Shown: piece by piece, positions 33,560-45,020 of the stretch
Position numbering within the stretch: position 1 is the first letter of the stretch
Layout of the letters: every line of letters starts with the position of its first letter
Made by a program: the position numbers and the translations under genes
Notes under the pieces: generated by a model
Seen by the model: the letters and a program-made list of their open reading frames with translations, nothing else
What the model was told of the DNA's origin: nothing
Databases searched by the model: none
Assembly (NCBI GenBank): GCA_021234155.1
Contig: JAJEKV010000017.1
Location: forward strand, 4,068,792-4,132,791
Length of the DNA: 64,000 nt
Origin: Isoetes taiwanensis
Taxonomy: Eukaryota; Streptophyta; Lycopodiopsida; Isoetales; Isoetaceae
Direction of reading: 5' to 3'

Positions 33560-34060
33560 AGTTTGGAAAGAAAAGCATCTAAGGCAATAAAAGTTTGGCA
33601 ATGTGATGGCAAAAGAATATCTGACATTTTCATACAAGGTTTGGCATTATACAATGCAAAACAAAACGTCCTCTTTAGATGGTTACCTTATGTCAGAGCC
33701 TTCTAACAAATGTTCTGGATAGCCAAATATAGGGATGATGTTACAGAACTATGCCCCTTAGGTTGTGGACAAATTGAAACATTGATTTATGTCTTCGAAT
33801 GTAGTTGGTTGTCAGAATTTGACAATGGGCAAGTCATCCTACCTTGGTGCATATGCAAAATCTCCTATCCTTTCTTGAAGAGAATAATACATTCACAGGA
33901 ATAATGAGAGCTATAGCTTTATGGATCATGTGGAAGCATAGAAATAAAGTTACCATTAAAAACAAGCTCCCAATCTCAACCAGGTTAAAGGGCAATTCCA
34001 AAGCACAGTCCTTGATACTCATTAGCTCACATAAGATTAAAAGGAGCTAGTTACGATAAA
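33560..34060 (+). pseudogene. LINE C-terminal (zf-RVT) fragment
   Basis: The plus-strand frame shows IKVWQCDGKRISDIFIQG, LFRWLPYVRAF, a stop, then a zinc-binding segment CPLGCGQIETLIYVFECSWL and, further on, AIALWIMWKHRNKVTI. This order is typical of the region after the reverse transcriptase in plant L1-like LINEs. Reverse transcriptase sequence itself was not found upstream, so only the 3' coding part remains. Confidence 0.7.
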
Positions 34061-34570
34061 CACTGGGATAAAATTGGAAGCTTTCAAGATTTCTATTTTT
34101 TCTATTCCTCTTTATTTGATAATGATGGTTATTTGCATATATTGAAGTGAAATGCGGCAGGAAGATCCTATGTCAATTCTAGTCTTCAAATTTCAAACTT
34201 TTTGTGATCCTAAGTTGTACCTAGATGCTACTTTCCTTCGCAAGCTCTGGGATGCAGATGCTCTGACGCATGTTAAGCTGGCACATTATCAGCAGCAAGT
34301 CAATCCCAGGCTCACGAGAGGCCCACACCAGTACACCAACTTGAGCTTGTTCATCTAAATTTGTGTCCATGGCTTGCAGTTTTTCTTGTTCAGTCGCGTT
34401 AACTCTCTCAAAGAACGTTTCCCAGTAATTAGGTCGGGCATCATACTGTTCCCGCCAACCAATTCCTAATATCACATCCATAGTTCCTAGAGGGGCCATA
34501 ATCAAAACTCTTTCTTCAGAATACTGCCCTATTTGGGTTGTAGCTTAAGTTTTCCTTTGTTGTATCAAGT

Positions 34571-34582
34571 TGGTATCAGAGC
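34571..34582 (+). other. Primer-binding site for initiator Met tRNA
   Basis: TGGTATCAGAGC is the classic plant retrotransposon primer-binding site complementary to the initiator tRNA-Met 3' end. A CA that could close a 5' LTR lies at 34566-34567. Confidence 0.85.
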
Positions 34583-34612
34583 CAGTCCGTTCTTGAACCT
34601 GTGACTGTGACG

Positions 34613-35965
34613 ATGGCACATCGTTACAATATCTCTGAAGAGCAATATCAGCAGGCGTTAAGAACTGCTGATTTCATCGCTACCCAGATAGCACCCGTCT
34701 TAGGGAAAAGTGTTGTAGTCTTCTTTAACGATATACTTATATATAGTAGAACTATTGAGGAGCACAAGCAACACCTTCAACAGGTTTTTGACCTTCTGAG
34801 GCAAAATAAGTTGTTTGTTAATGAGTCCAAAAGCAGGTTCTTTATGCAAGAAGTTGGATATTTAGGTCATATCATATCCAAAGAAGGCATACGGATGGAT
34901 CCCGAAAAGATTGAGGTTATTATTGATTGGCCTCGACCTGAAATCTTAAGGACTTACGATCTTTTGTGCAGTTATGCAGTTACTATCGAAGATTTGTAAA
35001 GGATTTTGCAAAAATAACCCTTCCTCTTAGCAGGTTTTTAAAGAAAGATACCCCCTTTGTTTGGAATCCGGAAGCTGAGGAAGCTTTCCAAATTCTGAAA
35101 GAGAACATGGCAACTGAGCTGGTATTAGTGCTACCTGACTGGAATAAGCCTTTTACAGTTTGTTCCGATGCAAGTGGAAATGCTATCGGTGCAGTACTTA
35201 TGCAAGATGGTCATTCATTAGCTTATGTCAGCCGAATGCTCAAGCCTTTGGAGCAAAAGTATAGTACATATGAAAAGGAATTGATTGCCTTAGTTCATGC
35301 ACTCAAGAAGTGGAGACATTATCTTATGGGATCCAAGTTTGTAGCTCGTTTCGATCATCAAAGCTTGAAACATATACAAACACAGGCATATAGGTTGAAA
35401 GTTATACAGGAATGTCATGAACCTCCATACTCCGGTCATAGAGGAATTCAAGCTACTTTGGCAACTGTTAAAAGACGTTTCTTTTGGCCAAAGCTTGAAA
35501 AAGACGTAAGAAAATATGTCGAAGCGTGTCTTACTTGTCAACAAACAAAAGCTTCTACTGGTAAGCCTGCCGGATTAGTACAGCCTTTGCCTATTCCAGA
35601 AAAACCATGGAAGCATATCACCATGGATTTTATTCAAGGGTTACCAAAGACTATCCACAAGAATGATCAAATTTGGACAGTAGTAGACAGGTTGTCTAAA
35701 CAAGGTCATTTTATTCCTTGTAAATCTAGCATGACAGCTCCGCAAGCAAGCAAGATTTTCTTAAAGGAAATATTTAAGATCCATGGGATGCCAGATGCAA
35801 TCATAACAGATAGGGATCCCCTATTCTGTAGCAAATTTTGGGGTGGACTTATGAAAAACTTAGGCACGACTTTAAAGTTTTCCACTGCATATCATCCCCA
35901 AACGGATGGTCAATCTGAGGTTGTTAACCGAGTTATTGAAGATATACTGAGATCTTATGTTGCTG
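34613..35965 (+). pseudogene. Ty3/gypsy Gag-Pol polyprotein, deleted and frameshifted
   Basis: The first frame (34613-34999) has about 33 codons of gag-like N-terminus fused directly to the reverse-transcriptase active-site region. The usual Y-x-DD reads FFND, so one catalytic Asp is lost. Near 34950 the frame shifts and continues at 34966-36054 through LCSYYRRFVKDF, the RNase H segment (VCSDASGNAIGAVLMQ, TYEKELIALVHALKKWRHYL), then abruptly the integrase H-x-H / CLTCQQTK zinc domain and the integrase core with MDF, TDRD and DGQSEVVNR, which hold the three catalytic acidic residues. Reading after about 35965 leaves the family. It cannot make functional enzymes. Confidence 0.85.
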
Positions 35966-36475
35966 AAAGAAAAAGCTTTATACACCCAGTTGCCCATGAA
36001 GAAGCGCAGACTTATAGCTTCCATTCGCACGGGTGCACATCGCCTCCGTATTGAGACAGGACGTTGGGCTCGGAAAGCGCGAGAGCAAAGGCTTTGCCAG
36101 TGTTGCCATCAGGGCGCCATTGAGGATGAATGCCATGCCCTCCAGATCTGCCCAGCGTTTGCCCATATCAGAGAGCGGTATGTTCGATTACTAGTGCCTG
36201 GCCGGCGTCAATGGGTTTGTTGGGGTCATACCTCCAGGAGGTTATGGATGCACGGACTCAGTTGTGTCTTCCGAGACGGCATTGAACTGTCCTACACAAT
36301 TGTACAGCATGCCAACAAACTTATTACTGCTAAGGTTTTTCCCTCGAAAACCCTTCGGGGCGGGGGTTTTTTAATCCTGTCGTTTGCTGCTCTCTTTTTT
36401 GTTTGGGTCAGGCCAGTCGGTCTCCATGGATACTAAAAATCTATTATATTCTATTCTATTCTATTATTTTGGTGT
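35966..36475 (+). mobile_element. LINE 3' end fused to the gypsy remnant, with (TCTAT)n tail
   Basis: In the frame 35957-36436 the sequence switches to IRTGAHRLRIETGRWARK and a Cys/His segment CQCCHQGAIEDECHALQICP, typical of the very C-terminus of plant LINE polyproteins. The GGGGCGGGGGTTTTTTAATC segment and a TCTAT-repeat tail at about 36440-36472 follow, as expected for a LINE 3' end. It is 5'-truncated to about 0.5 kb. The gypsy sequence does not resume after it. Confidence 0.7.
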
Positions 36476-38044
36476 TCATGTTAGCCTTATTACAGATACA
36501 TGGATTATAGATATTTATGAAACATAGATGATTATTTTCTTGTTGAATAAGCTTATATGCCATTTTATAGAAGGATAATTTAGCTTATTTGAAAGTGATA
36601 TGAACACTTTGAGTGGAAATAATCTGAATCTTCAGATGCAAATTTTTTTTCTCTTTCTCTTTCTATAAATTGTCATTTCTTATTTATAGATGATTATTTG
36701 TCAAACTTTTGTATTTGGTGAGTGGCGACGCCGCCATCCGGTTTCCAGTTGAAACCACTGATTGGTGGAATGTTTGCAAATGTAAGCCACGGGTACCCTA
36801 TGATTTTCGAACATGTGTCACATCCTCCACATCAGCACCCCTATTTAGAGTTTTGCGAATTCTGGCAAAGATCTTCCTTCTGCAAGTCTGCAGCGATGGT
36901 CTTGGCGGCTTCTTGGCCTTCAGCGAAGGCAAGACTTCCGCGAAACTTGGATGCTATAATGGAGATCAGGATTCTGGCAAGCTTATGGCGAGCTTATTAG
37001 TTGCTCAGCTTATGACAAGTCGAGCAACTGTGCAAGAAGGATTCTGGCAGACAGGAGGATTCTGGCAATGCCATAGCCAGGGAGGAAAAAATCTTTATGC
37101 TTCGGGAGGCTTTTTCTGATACATAGCCATTAGAAATCTTAATGCTTCAAGAACTTCTGTTAGAGTAGGGCTGGAGGGCACCGCTTAGAATAGGTAAACC
37201 AAAAATTACCAAGAAATAAAAATACAGGAAGAAAAGCAGGAATCATAGCGTACCCGTGGTTTACGAATATGCAATAATTTTTTTTCCCTTTTTGTTTTGC
37301 AATTTTGCTACCATTCATATATTGACATTTGTATTTTAAAAAAACTAGTCAAAAGCACGTTTGATTAGCTTGCATAGCAAATTGTAAGATATAGTGTGGA
37401 TGGTGTTTTGTAATATGAAATTGAGATCAAATTAGGGCGTTAGATAGTTCATTTTTTGCAGAACATTGACAATAGTGGTTGACACTCACATGCTTAATCT
37501 ACGTGGAAAATTTTCAACTTTCCAACTTTCCTCATGTGTCTATAGTCCATTACAAGATTGTAGCATTTGTGGACCACAAAAATGATGTATATAAATATAA
37601 CTTCACTCCAAAAACATGAAAATGTCTTGTATAGAAACTAGTTTTTTCACACAACTGAGTTACACGTGGCTGGTTATGAACTCTTTCGTAGATTATATAT
37701 GAACATTCTGCAAGCTGCAGAATAAAATAATGTCAGATAACTTTGCATGACCTAAGAGACAGAAGAAAAATTTGTATACATGCGGACTGGGACCAATCTT
37801 TCTGCTCGCAACAGTCTTTTCATCTTTGAAATCGTCTAATACGTCCTTCAATCTCAATCTTCCATCATGGGTGGGTGTTGGATCCATTTTCATTATCCTC
37901 ATCATAACTTTCTAGTTTTTGCATGGCCAAAATCTTGATACACCCTTGGTTGACCTGCTGATTGACATCCTTGTCATTTAAAATCTGTATAATCATGCTA
38001 ATAAATCTGTGCATTGCTTAAGATTCTAGAATATAAAATACAGG
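36476..38044. other. Intergenic, nothing firmly recognised
   Basis: Contains repeated GGATTCTGGCA words at 36970-37070 and a minus-strand frame of 70 codons at 37693-37905 of unknown origin. No gene is supported. Confidence 0.4.
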
Positions 38045-38582
38045 GACTACCACAATCGTCAGATTCGTCGATCCTACGACCTAGAACGTATGTTGGTGTG
38101 TGTGAGCACCTTTCGTTTCTCTTATAGTCATTTATGCCTATGATTTTGAAATATGAAATATGCTTTCGCCTAAGATTTTGAGGGAATATCGAACCTCTAT
38201 ACGGCTTTGCTTAAGATCTAGAATATGAAATACGGGGGCTCGAACCTCTACTAAAGTAACTCAATGTCCTAATAAAACTACTTTAACCAATTTACCCAGT
38301 GAGCTAATGTGATTTTTTTATCTTGAATCTATGTTTTTTTTTATAACAACCCATTCAATTCTTTTAGGGATATATGCTCTATGGTATTTTAACCAATATA
38401 CCCAGTGAGCTAATGTGATTATTTTTATCTTGAATCTATGTTTTTTTTTTTTATAACAACCCATTCAATTGTTTTAGGGATATATGGTCTATGGTTTTAA
38501 GAATTGTTATTCTTTACATCCATATCAAATCCCCGGAACCCCATGTTATTTTGCTATATATTTCTAAACGAGATGCACCCTG
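38045..38582. repeat. Tandem unit 1 with tRNA-like (SINE) promoter boxes
   Basis: About 540-bp unit that recurs from about 38583. On the minus strand it holds an A-box-like TAGCTCACTGG (38296-38306) and a B-box-like AGGTTCGAGCC (38237-38247). It contains an internal sub-repeat (TTATAACAACCCATTCAATT ... CTTGAATCTATG) and ends CCATATCAAATCCCC. Confidence 0.8.
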
Positions 38583-39212
38583 GACTACCACAGTCGTCGG
38601 ATTTGTCGATACTACGACCCAGATTGTACGCTATCTCTCATTTCGCTTATAGTCATTTACGATTGGAGGCGCCTATGATTTTGAAATATGAAATACGCTT
38701 TCGCCTAAGGTTTTGAAGGAATATCGAACCTCTATACGGCTTTACCTAAGATTTTAGAATATAAAATACGGGGGCTCGAACCTCTACCAAAATAACTCAA
38801 GGTCCTAATACGACTACTTTAACCAATATACCCAGTGAGCTAATGTGATTATTTTTTATCTTGAATCTATGTTTTTTTTTTTTTTTTTTTTTTTTGAAGA
38901 ACTGTGTCATCAATATATTAAAAGAATGGTAATGTTACAAAGCAAGTGAGGAGGAAGGAGAACTGCCCCAAAGAGACAGCGATACCTCGACACTCCACAA
39001 CAAACTCACAGAAAAACTGCAACTCTACTGCTGTACAAACCGACCATCACCATCTACAACACCCAAGAAGTCTCGCCAAATGGCAAACTTCCGCTCTACT
39101 ACTCCCGGGAACACCAGAAAGCTTTGAAATAGCTTGTACCTGAGTCGAGGAATCAGAGAGGCTGCAGGCTGCGGAATCCCCTGAAAGATCCACAACCGCC
39201 GCCGCTTACAAA

Positions 39213-39671
39213 TCAGCCACACCAACCAAGCCACGCACAGATGCAAGGCTTGCTGCCGCAAGAGCGGCCAAGCACCAGGATACACATGAAGCGGCAAGAA
39301 TCACGGCTAGTCAATCTCACCAAACAGAGCCCTAACCCAATCCCGTGCAGCACGCAAGTGAGGGCATAAAACCGCACAATGCTCCACGCCTCACGATGAA
39401 GGCCACAACAAGGGCAGAGAGGGCTCACACCCGGCCTAAACCGACTCACAAGGGCATTCACCCTGATACAGCGGTGCACCACCTGCCAAAGAAGCACCCT
39501 AACCTTCGGTGGGGGAAGTGAGCTCCATGTCCACGTCCAAATCGAGCGCCATCGAGAACCCGGAAGCTGCAGAGACCACTTGCCTGAAGGGGCGCAGGTC
39601 ATGAATAGCCGAAAGACCCAGAAGAAGACCGCACAAAGCAAGAAGACACAACATCCGGATGAACCTTCCAA
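39213..39671 (-). pseudogene. LINE C-terminal zf-RVT region
   Basis: The segment PPPKVRVLLWQVVHRCI, VNALVSRFRPG and CPCCGLHREAWSIVRFYALTC matches the zinc-binding region that follows reverse transcriptase in plant LINEs (W-x-IL/VV-x-N-L-x-R, C-x2-C, E-x6-F/H-x4-C). It is in a different frame from the preceding fragment at 39969-40508, which carries the region between the polymerase and this domain. Confidence 0.75.
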
Positions 39672-40431
39672 ACCTGCACCACCACATCATCCTGAGGGAC
39701 TATAGGTATGTGTAGCGGAATACTCCCCTCAGGCGAAAGCGAGCTCGAAAGAACTCCCACGAAGCTAGCTGACCACCCCAATACCAATCCTCCAAGGTGA
39801 GCACAAAGAGCTTCGCCTCCAATGGGCTCGTCAAGGCCCGATGCACAATGGCAGCCAAGGGCAATGCGCAGGGGGTAGAGGAACCCACAAGAAAGGAGAA
39901 GAGTGGTGATAAACTGAGGCATAGTCTAGCTGGAAGAGCACACGACATGATCCCAAGCCCAACACCCCTCAGAAGAAAAGGGGATGCATGTGGGAAAGGT
40001 CGAGACCATACAACAAAGGCCCAAGGCAACTCCACATGCACAGACGGCTTCCCAAAGCGGCACACAATGGCGAAGAGATCTGCAATAACAAATACCAAGA
40101 CCAGAGAAGATGCACCATCCTGCAGAATGCTTCAAACAAACTTGGAGAGCAACACCTTACTATGCAAATACCAAATCCGAATGGCCAAGCCCCCATCCTC
40201 CCGGGGGCGGAGACACTTCCACCAAGCCACTTTAACAACCGCCCCTTCATCATCCCCCCCCACACAAAATTTCGAACAATCTTATCCAAAGCCCAGATCT
40301 TACCCTCGGAGCTAGCATCGCAGATGTCTTTGATACACATGAGTGCTACAAAGTACTGACTTGGCAATAGTGATCCTACCTGCCATGGACAACTTGCTAC
40401 CCTTCCACCAATTGAGGTGTTTCTGCAACCC

Positions 40432-41778
40432 CTACAAAATCTCATCCCACACCCTCCCCATGGAAACATCCCTTCCAAAGGGAATGCCCAACAGCTTAGT
40501 ACACACATTACCTGGAAGCACCTTCCAAGGGAATAGAGCCAAACAAGGGGGAGGCGGAGTCAGCTGGGCCCATAATGCGGAGCACTTACCCCAATTCAAA
40601 AGAATGCCTGAGGCCAAGGAGAAAGTATCCAACAAACCCTTCACATTCCGCAAATTCCTCTCTTCTGCCACCAAGAAGAGGAAAGTGTCATCGGCAAACT
40701 GGTTAATAATCTGTTGGCTACCATCCTGCATCCGAAGCCCATCCACCACTCCCTCCTCCACTGCAGCCAAAAACAACTGAGACAGTGCCTCTGCCACAAT
40801 CGTAAACAAAAACGACGCCAAAGGGCACCCCTGACGCACCCCTCTGCCTAAGGAGAAAAAGGCGGAGGGTTCACCCTGGCACACCACCGTAGCCCGTGCT
40901 GACCTATGCAGCTTCATGACTGTCTCTGTAAAGCGTGGACCACAACCCAATGCTAACATCATGGCAGACAAGAACTCCCAACGGACACTATCGTAAGCTT
41001 TGGCAAAGTCAAGCTTAAGGTAGGCAATGCCTTGACCTGTTCTTCTGGCCCAATAAAGGCCCTCATAAGCTGCGACAACATTAGTCAAAATGTTCCTTCC
41101 AGGGACAAACCCAGACTGCATCTTACTAATGGAAGAAGTCAACACCGGCTTCAACTTCTCTGCCAGGGCTTTCGCAATAATCTTATACACAGAGGACAAC
41201 AAGGAGATAGCCCTCCAATCATTAATAGTAGAAGGCTGCTTAACCTTAGGAATCAAGGAAATGCATGCGGTATTCAAGATCCTATCCATTTGAGAAGACT
41301 GCAGCAACTCAAGATACACCTGGTACACTGACTCACCAGCCCACTCCCAATAAGTCTGAAAGAACTCCACAGGGATGCCATCCATCCCAGGACATTTATC
41401 CTTGGCCATGCACATACATGCCGCCGCTAAATCCTCTCTGGAGAGCTCCTGCTCCAAGCTCTCATGCTGGTGAGGCAGAATAGATGGCTTAACAGCCCCC
41501 AAAACAAGCTCCTGCATCTCCTGCTCATAGGGAAGAGTGCGTTGTGCGAAAAACCCTGAGAAATGAGCATGCACATACCTCTGCAAATCAGCGGGATCCT
41601 CCAAAGTCCGGCCATCAGGCAAAGCAAGGGATGCCATAGATGCTGCATATCGCCGCTGCCTAGCTGCTCCGAAGAACACCGACGAACTTGTGTCCCCCTC
41701 CTTCAACCAGGTAAGGGCCGCCTTCACACGTGCCTCCCGTACTTTAACCTGCTCCAGAGCAACAATACGCTGCAACAC
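40432..41778 (-). pseudogene. LINE reverse transcriptase
   Basis: A 448-codon open stretch with the ordered non-LTR polymerase blocks: KDKCPGMDGIPVEFFQ, ISLIPKVKQPSTINDWR, AISLLSSVYKIIAKALA, QSGFVPGRNIL, YLKLDFAKAYDSVRWEFL, GRGVRQGCPLASFLF and the catalytic FADDTFLF (usual form F/YADD). It is the longest intact piece of the element. It copies element RNA into DNA at a nicked target in active relatives. The frame breaks on both sides, so the polyprotein is not made whole. Confidence 0.92.
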
Positions 41779-41949
41779 TGCATTCTCCCAGGCTGCGCCC
41801 GAATCCTCTCCAACTCCTGATAGAGACCATGCAACTCCTGCCGCTCCTGCTGCACACGCTGCCTACCAAAGATCTTGGCAAAACGCTTCACCCTAGCCAA
41901 CACAGTCACCATACCAGACATACCCTTCAGAGATGAAAATGTATCAAGC

Positions 41950-42707
41950 CACAACTCCTGGCACTGGGCCGAGAAATCCGCATCAGCGAGAAGCCGGGTG
42001 TTCAAACGGAACACCGTCCTAGAGGGCCGAGAGGCAACTGAACCCTGACCGGACAAAACCTGAGGGTAATGATCAGAAATAGAGGTAGACAGAATGTTAC
42101 TCCGGCGCAAAGAGGGCACACCATCCAGTGCGCATGGGGAAGCATAACACCGGTCATGCCTAGTATACGCCTGTCCCGCACCAATCTGCCTATTACAATA
42201 GGTGAAAGACAAGTCCCCAGGGACCTCAACCAAGGCCAAATCCTGCAACAAACGAGACCACTGGTCCCTCTCAAACCCATGCACAACCTAAGTTCCAGAA
42301 CCAGAGCGATCCTCTACTCGCTCTACCATATTGAAGTCCCCTAACAACAACCAAGCGACCCGCAACCCACCAAGGGCTCGCAACTTATTCAATCAGGGGC
42401 CCATAAATCACCCTCACGAGAAGGCTGATTAGGGGCATAAACATTAACAATCCCCCACTCTTGCCCTCCCTCCAACCACTTAATTATTTCCCACCGACCA
42501 AACTCGTCACGCAGGTACGTGACTCCGCACATCCATCCTCCAAGCAATAAGAGTACCCCCACTAGTCGGCCCAGAAGAATAAGCAATAGAGGCAAACTGC
42601 CTACCAACCATATTCATGAGCCTAGACATATCACCCCTGTGACACTTATGCTCCTGAATGCATACAATATCGGGGCGAAAATCTGCCGGCGCTGCCAAAA
42701 GAAACAC
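41950..42707 (-). pseudogene. LINE endonuclease (EEP fold), frameshifted
   Basis: Pieces in different minus-strand frames: DIVCIQEHK with the catalytic Glu and the SSGPTSGGTLIAW segment (42507-42707), WGIVNVYAPNQPS (42389-42607), then SFTYCNRQIGAGQAYTRHDR and the ISDHYPQVL motif with the catalytic Asp-His (within 41724-42284). This is the apurinic-type endonuclease that nicks target DNA in L1-like elements. At least two frameshifts separate the pieces. Confidence 0.8.
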
Positions 42708-43740
42708 GGGCCCCTCTTACTACTAGAGGACCGCACCCCCCGCACATTCCAACTAAGGATCGACCTAGTCATCCCGGAGGAGAAGTGTCCAGCCCCACAT
42801 GCCTACCCACCAGGCCATCAGCCCAATCCACAGAGTCATCATCTAGAGCCAGAGGATTAATCACAGCAATGTGACCCACAGCCGCTCTACGTGAGATTCC
42901 ACTTCCAACATGTGTTGGAAGTCCCCCAGTTACCTCCATAGAGTCATGGGCCACACTAGTCTCTACCTCCAACCGGGCTGCTCCAGCCACCTCATGCTCA
43001 GCACATACCGCTACCGGGACATCCCCATCAGGATCATCAGCCCCTCCTCAGACCTAGCCACAACCAAATCCTCTGAGCCCTCTCCTGAGCCACCACGTCC
43101 CCTAGCCCCGCCATCTAATGGGCGGCCAGCAGCAAGCCTGCCCCGGCCTCGTCCCACACCACCTCTCCTAACCACACCACCTCGTCCAACTCCATTCACT
43201 GCACCACGGAGTCCTCTATCTGTTGCCTCAGGAACAGAGGAATCCCGGGCCCCTGCATAAGCACCCGCAACCCCTACCACATCACAAGCACCAGCAGGAT
43301 CATCAACATGGTCAGATGGTAGCACAGTAGATGGAAACATCCGCCGGATCTCAGAGCCATTCAAAAGCTTCAATCGGAAGAGAAAATGCCAAGGACCACT
43401 ATGCACTGGAAGAGAAGTGGGCACAGGCAGCAAAGCAGGCAGAGCAACACAGATCTTGGGGCCTGCACAATAGAATGAGCCAAATATACACCCAGGCCAT
43501 TAGCCATAGAAACCAAGAAATCAGAACAACCCATTCAATTGTTTTAGGGATATATGGTCTATGGTAATTTAACTAATATACCCAGTGAGCTAACGTGATT
43601 ATTTTTTGTCTTGAACCTATGTTTTTTTTGTAACAACCCATTCAATTGTTTTAGAGATATATGGTCTATGGTTTCAAGAATTTTTATTTTTTACTTCCAT
43701 ATCAAATCCCCCTGGAACCCCCTGCTATTTTGCTACATAT

Positions 43741-44058
43741 TACAGTATATGCTAGCCCTTTAATGACCATTTGAAACTAAAATGACCAACTCTCAGAACT
43801 TCAAGAAATAGATAAGACTTACTAAATTGGATCATGGACAAAATAGACCCCATAGACTCCTTCCAAAATTTTGGACTTGTTCACTTGCTTTATTTTCAGA
43901 TAGTAGTGCCCCTCCATATGTTAGATTTATCTTTGCTGTCACCCTGCATTTCATTTCTTCAGCTGAATCGCATTCAATTTGCGATGTACAATATCAATGA
44001 GGATAATGCAATGATTGGAAAATTTGGTTTTGAAGGAATCAGAACTGCTTGAGTTCTT
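43741..44058. other. Spacer, nothing recognised
   Basis: AT-rich sequence without a supported gene. Confidence 0.4.
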
Positions 44059-44326
44059 GCACCCCGTTTTAAGGGTCTGCAAGGATGCAACTCCAATTCC
44101 AATAAAAACAGAACAAAACACCAACACTAGCTTGGAAAGCGAGCCACGGTACAGAAGCAAGGCGGCACCGTTCTTATTGTTGAGTTCGTCTTCTACAAAT
44201 GCACCATGTTTTAAGGGTCTACAAGGAACGCAACTCCAATTCCAACAAAAACAGGACAAAACACCAACACTAGCTTGGAAAGCGAGCCATGATACAAAAG
44301 CAAGGCGCCACCATTCTTATTGTTGT
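44059..44326. repeat. Tandem duplication, 142-bp period x 2
   Basis: Units begin GCACCCCGTTTTAAGGGTCT (44059) and GCACCATGTTTTAAGGGTCT (44201). They share ACACCAACACTAGCTTGGAA and a CTTATTGTTG end with a few substitutions. Confidence 0.88.
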
Positions 44327-44484
44327 TCATGACACTGACAAAATCTAATCTTTACCTTTCTTCCAATCATGAAAAGCTTGAAGAATTCACAAACCCTTAT
44401 TTCATCAGATTTGAAGAGTGCCCGACAACGTGGTCCAAAACTTGCAATCCATAGCTTGTTATGTTTCGAATGCTATACTTTAAT

Positions 44485-45020
44485 CAAATTGGTGCCAAGT
44501 AAACACTAGTACCATAACATAACATTTTTAAAATCTCCTGGCTAGCAGATACATCACCTGGCAAAACGTCAGCAGCCGCCAGCCCAGATTCAAAAAGATC
44601 ATAAACAGAAACAGTCTTCCCATAAATCAATTATATCCCTATACGAGTTGACTGAGGCAAAGAGTCAAGGAATGAGTGCAAAGAGCTTTGTAAATGTTGT
44701 AAATGAGGCTCATCCAAGCAGTCGTCTATAACAATGATAACTGGAGCTTCCATGGTAAAATCTGCAACTCGCACAAACCCAGACGCCATGTCGCCGCATC
44801 AACATAGTCCACAATGGAAGTAACAAGTTCTATCCAATTATTAAGATCATATTTGCTTACTGCTCTATATTCACCATCATTGGAGTTGCTGGTGTCACAA
44901 AAGATGCACTTCCACTAGCCTGAGTTTGCAACAATACTACAGAATAAATTTGGATATGCATCACATGTCTGGCACCGAAAGGGATTGCGTCTAACTGTTG
45001 GAGGACCTGGGGACATTCCC
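44485..45020 (-). pseudogene. SEC23: SEC23 pseudogene (COPII coat GTPase-activating subunit)
   Basis: SEC23 is the COPII coat subunit that stimulates SAR1 GTP hydrolysis at endoplasmic reticulum exit sites. On the minus strand the fragment starts MSPGPPTVRRNPFRCQTC, followed by a zinc finger of C-x2-C ... C-x2-C form (CQTCDAYPNLFC, WKCIFCDTS) and YRAVSKYDLNNW, then the start of the trunk domain (APVIIVIDDCLDEPHLQHL, SSLHSFLDSLPQSTRIGI, YGKTVSVYD, ADVLPGD, GTSVYLAP). It is broken by TAG at 44915-44917, a frameshift near 44785-44800 and TAA at 44631-44633. Only about 175 of more than 750 residues are present, with no sign of introns, so a retrocopy or transposon-captured piece is possible. No functional copy is seen in the window. 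Confidence 0.82.

Larger units (their letters stand above)
34571..35965 (+). mobile_element. Ty3/gypsy retrotransposon remnant with internal deletions
   Basis: The order on the plus strand is primer-binding site, a short gag-like N-terminus, the C-terminal part of reverse transcriptase, RNase H, the integrase zinc domain and the integrase core. Most of gag, protease and the front of reverse transcriptase are missing, and the RNase H end is joined to the integrase zinc domain. The 3' part is replaced by LINE sequence. The 5' LTR limits and a matching 3' LTR were not found. Confidence 0.85.
38872..43524 (-). mobile_element. L1-type LINE, about 4.65 kb, inactive
   Basis: A non-LTR retrotransposon on the minus strand. 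Its poly(A) tail is the T-run at 38872-38895; the 5' side ends at about 43524 where the interrupted repeat resumes. Coding order in the element direction: a Pro/Arg-rich region (43433-42770, possibly the end of ORF1), endonuclease (42707-41950), reverse transcriptase (41778-40432), and a C-terminal zinc-binding region (39671-39213). It is richer in G+C than its surroundings. Several frameshifts inactivate it. Target duplication is hard to define because the insertion is in an A/T-run. Confidence 0.9.
38583..43740. repeat. Tandem unit 2, split by a LINE
   Basis: Left part 38583-38871 aligns with the start of unit 1; right part 43525-43740 aligns with its end, from AACAACCCATTCAATTG through CATATCAAATCCCC. 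The break lies at a T-run in the sub-repeat, exactly where the LINE begins and ends. Confidence 0.82.

Noticed and set aside
34221-34505. Minus-strand frame with a DVILGIGWRE segment resembling a retroelement protease end
   Set aside because: Resemblance is short, the orientation is opposite to the adjacent gypsy element, and no further motif supports it.
37693-37905. Minus-strand frame with DGRLRLKDVLDDFKDE
   Set aside because: Exon-like composition but no recognised domain and no neighbouring exon.
39797-40780. Plus-strand frames across the LINE
   Set aside because: Antisense shadows of the GC-richer LINE coding sequence.
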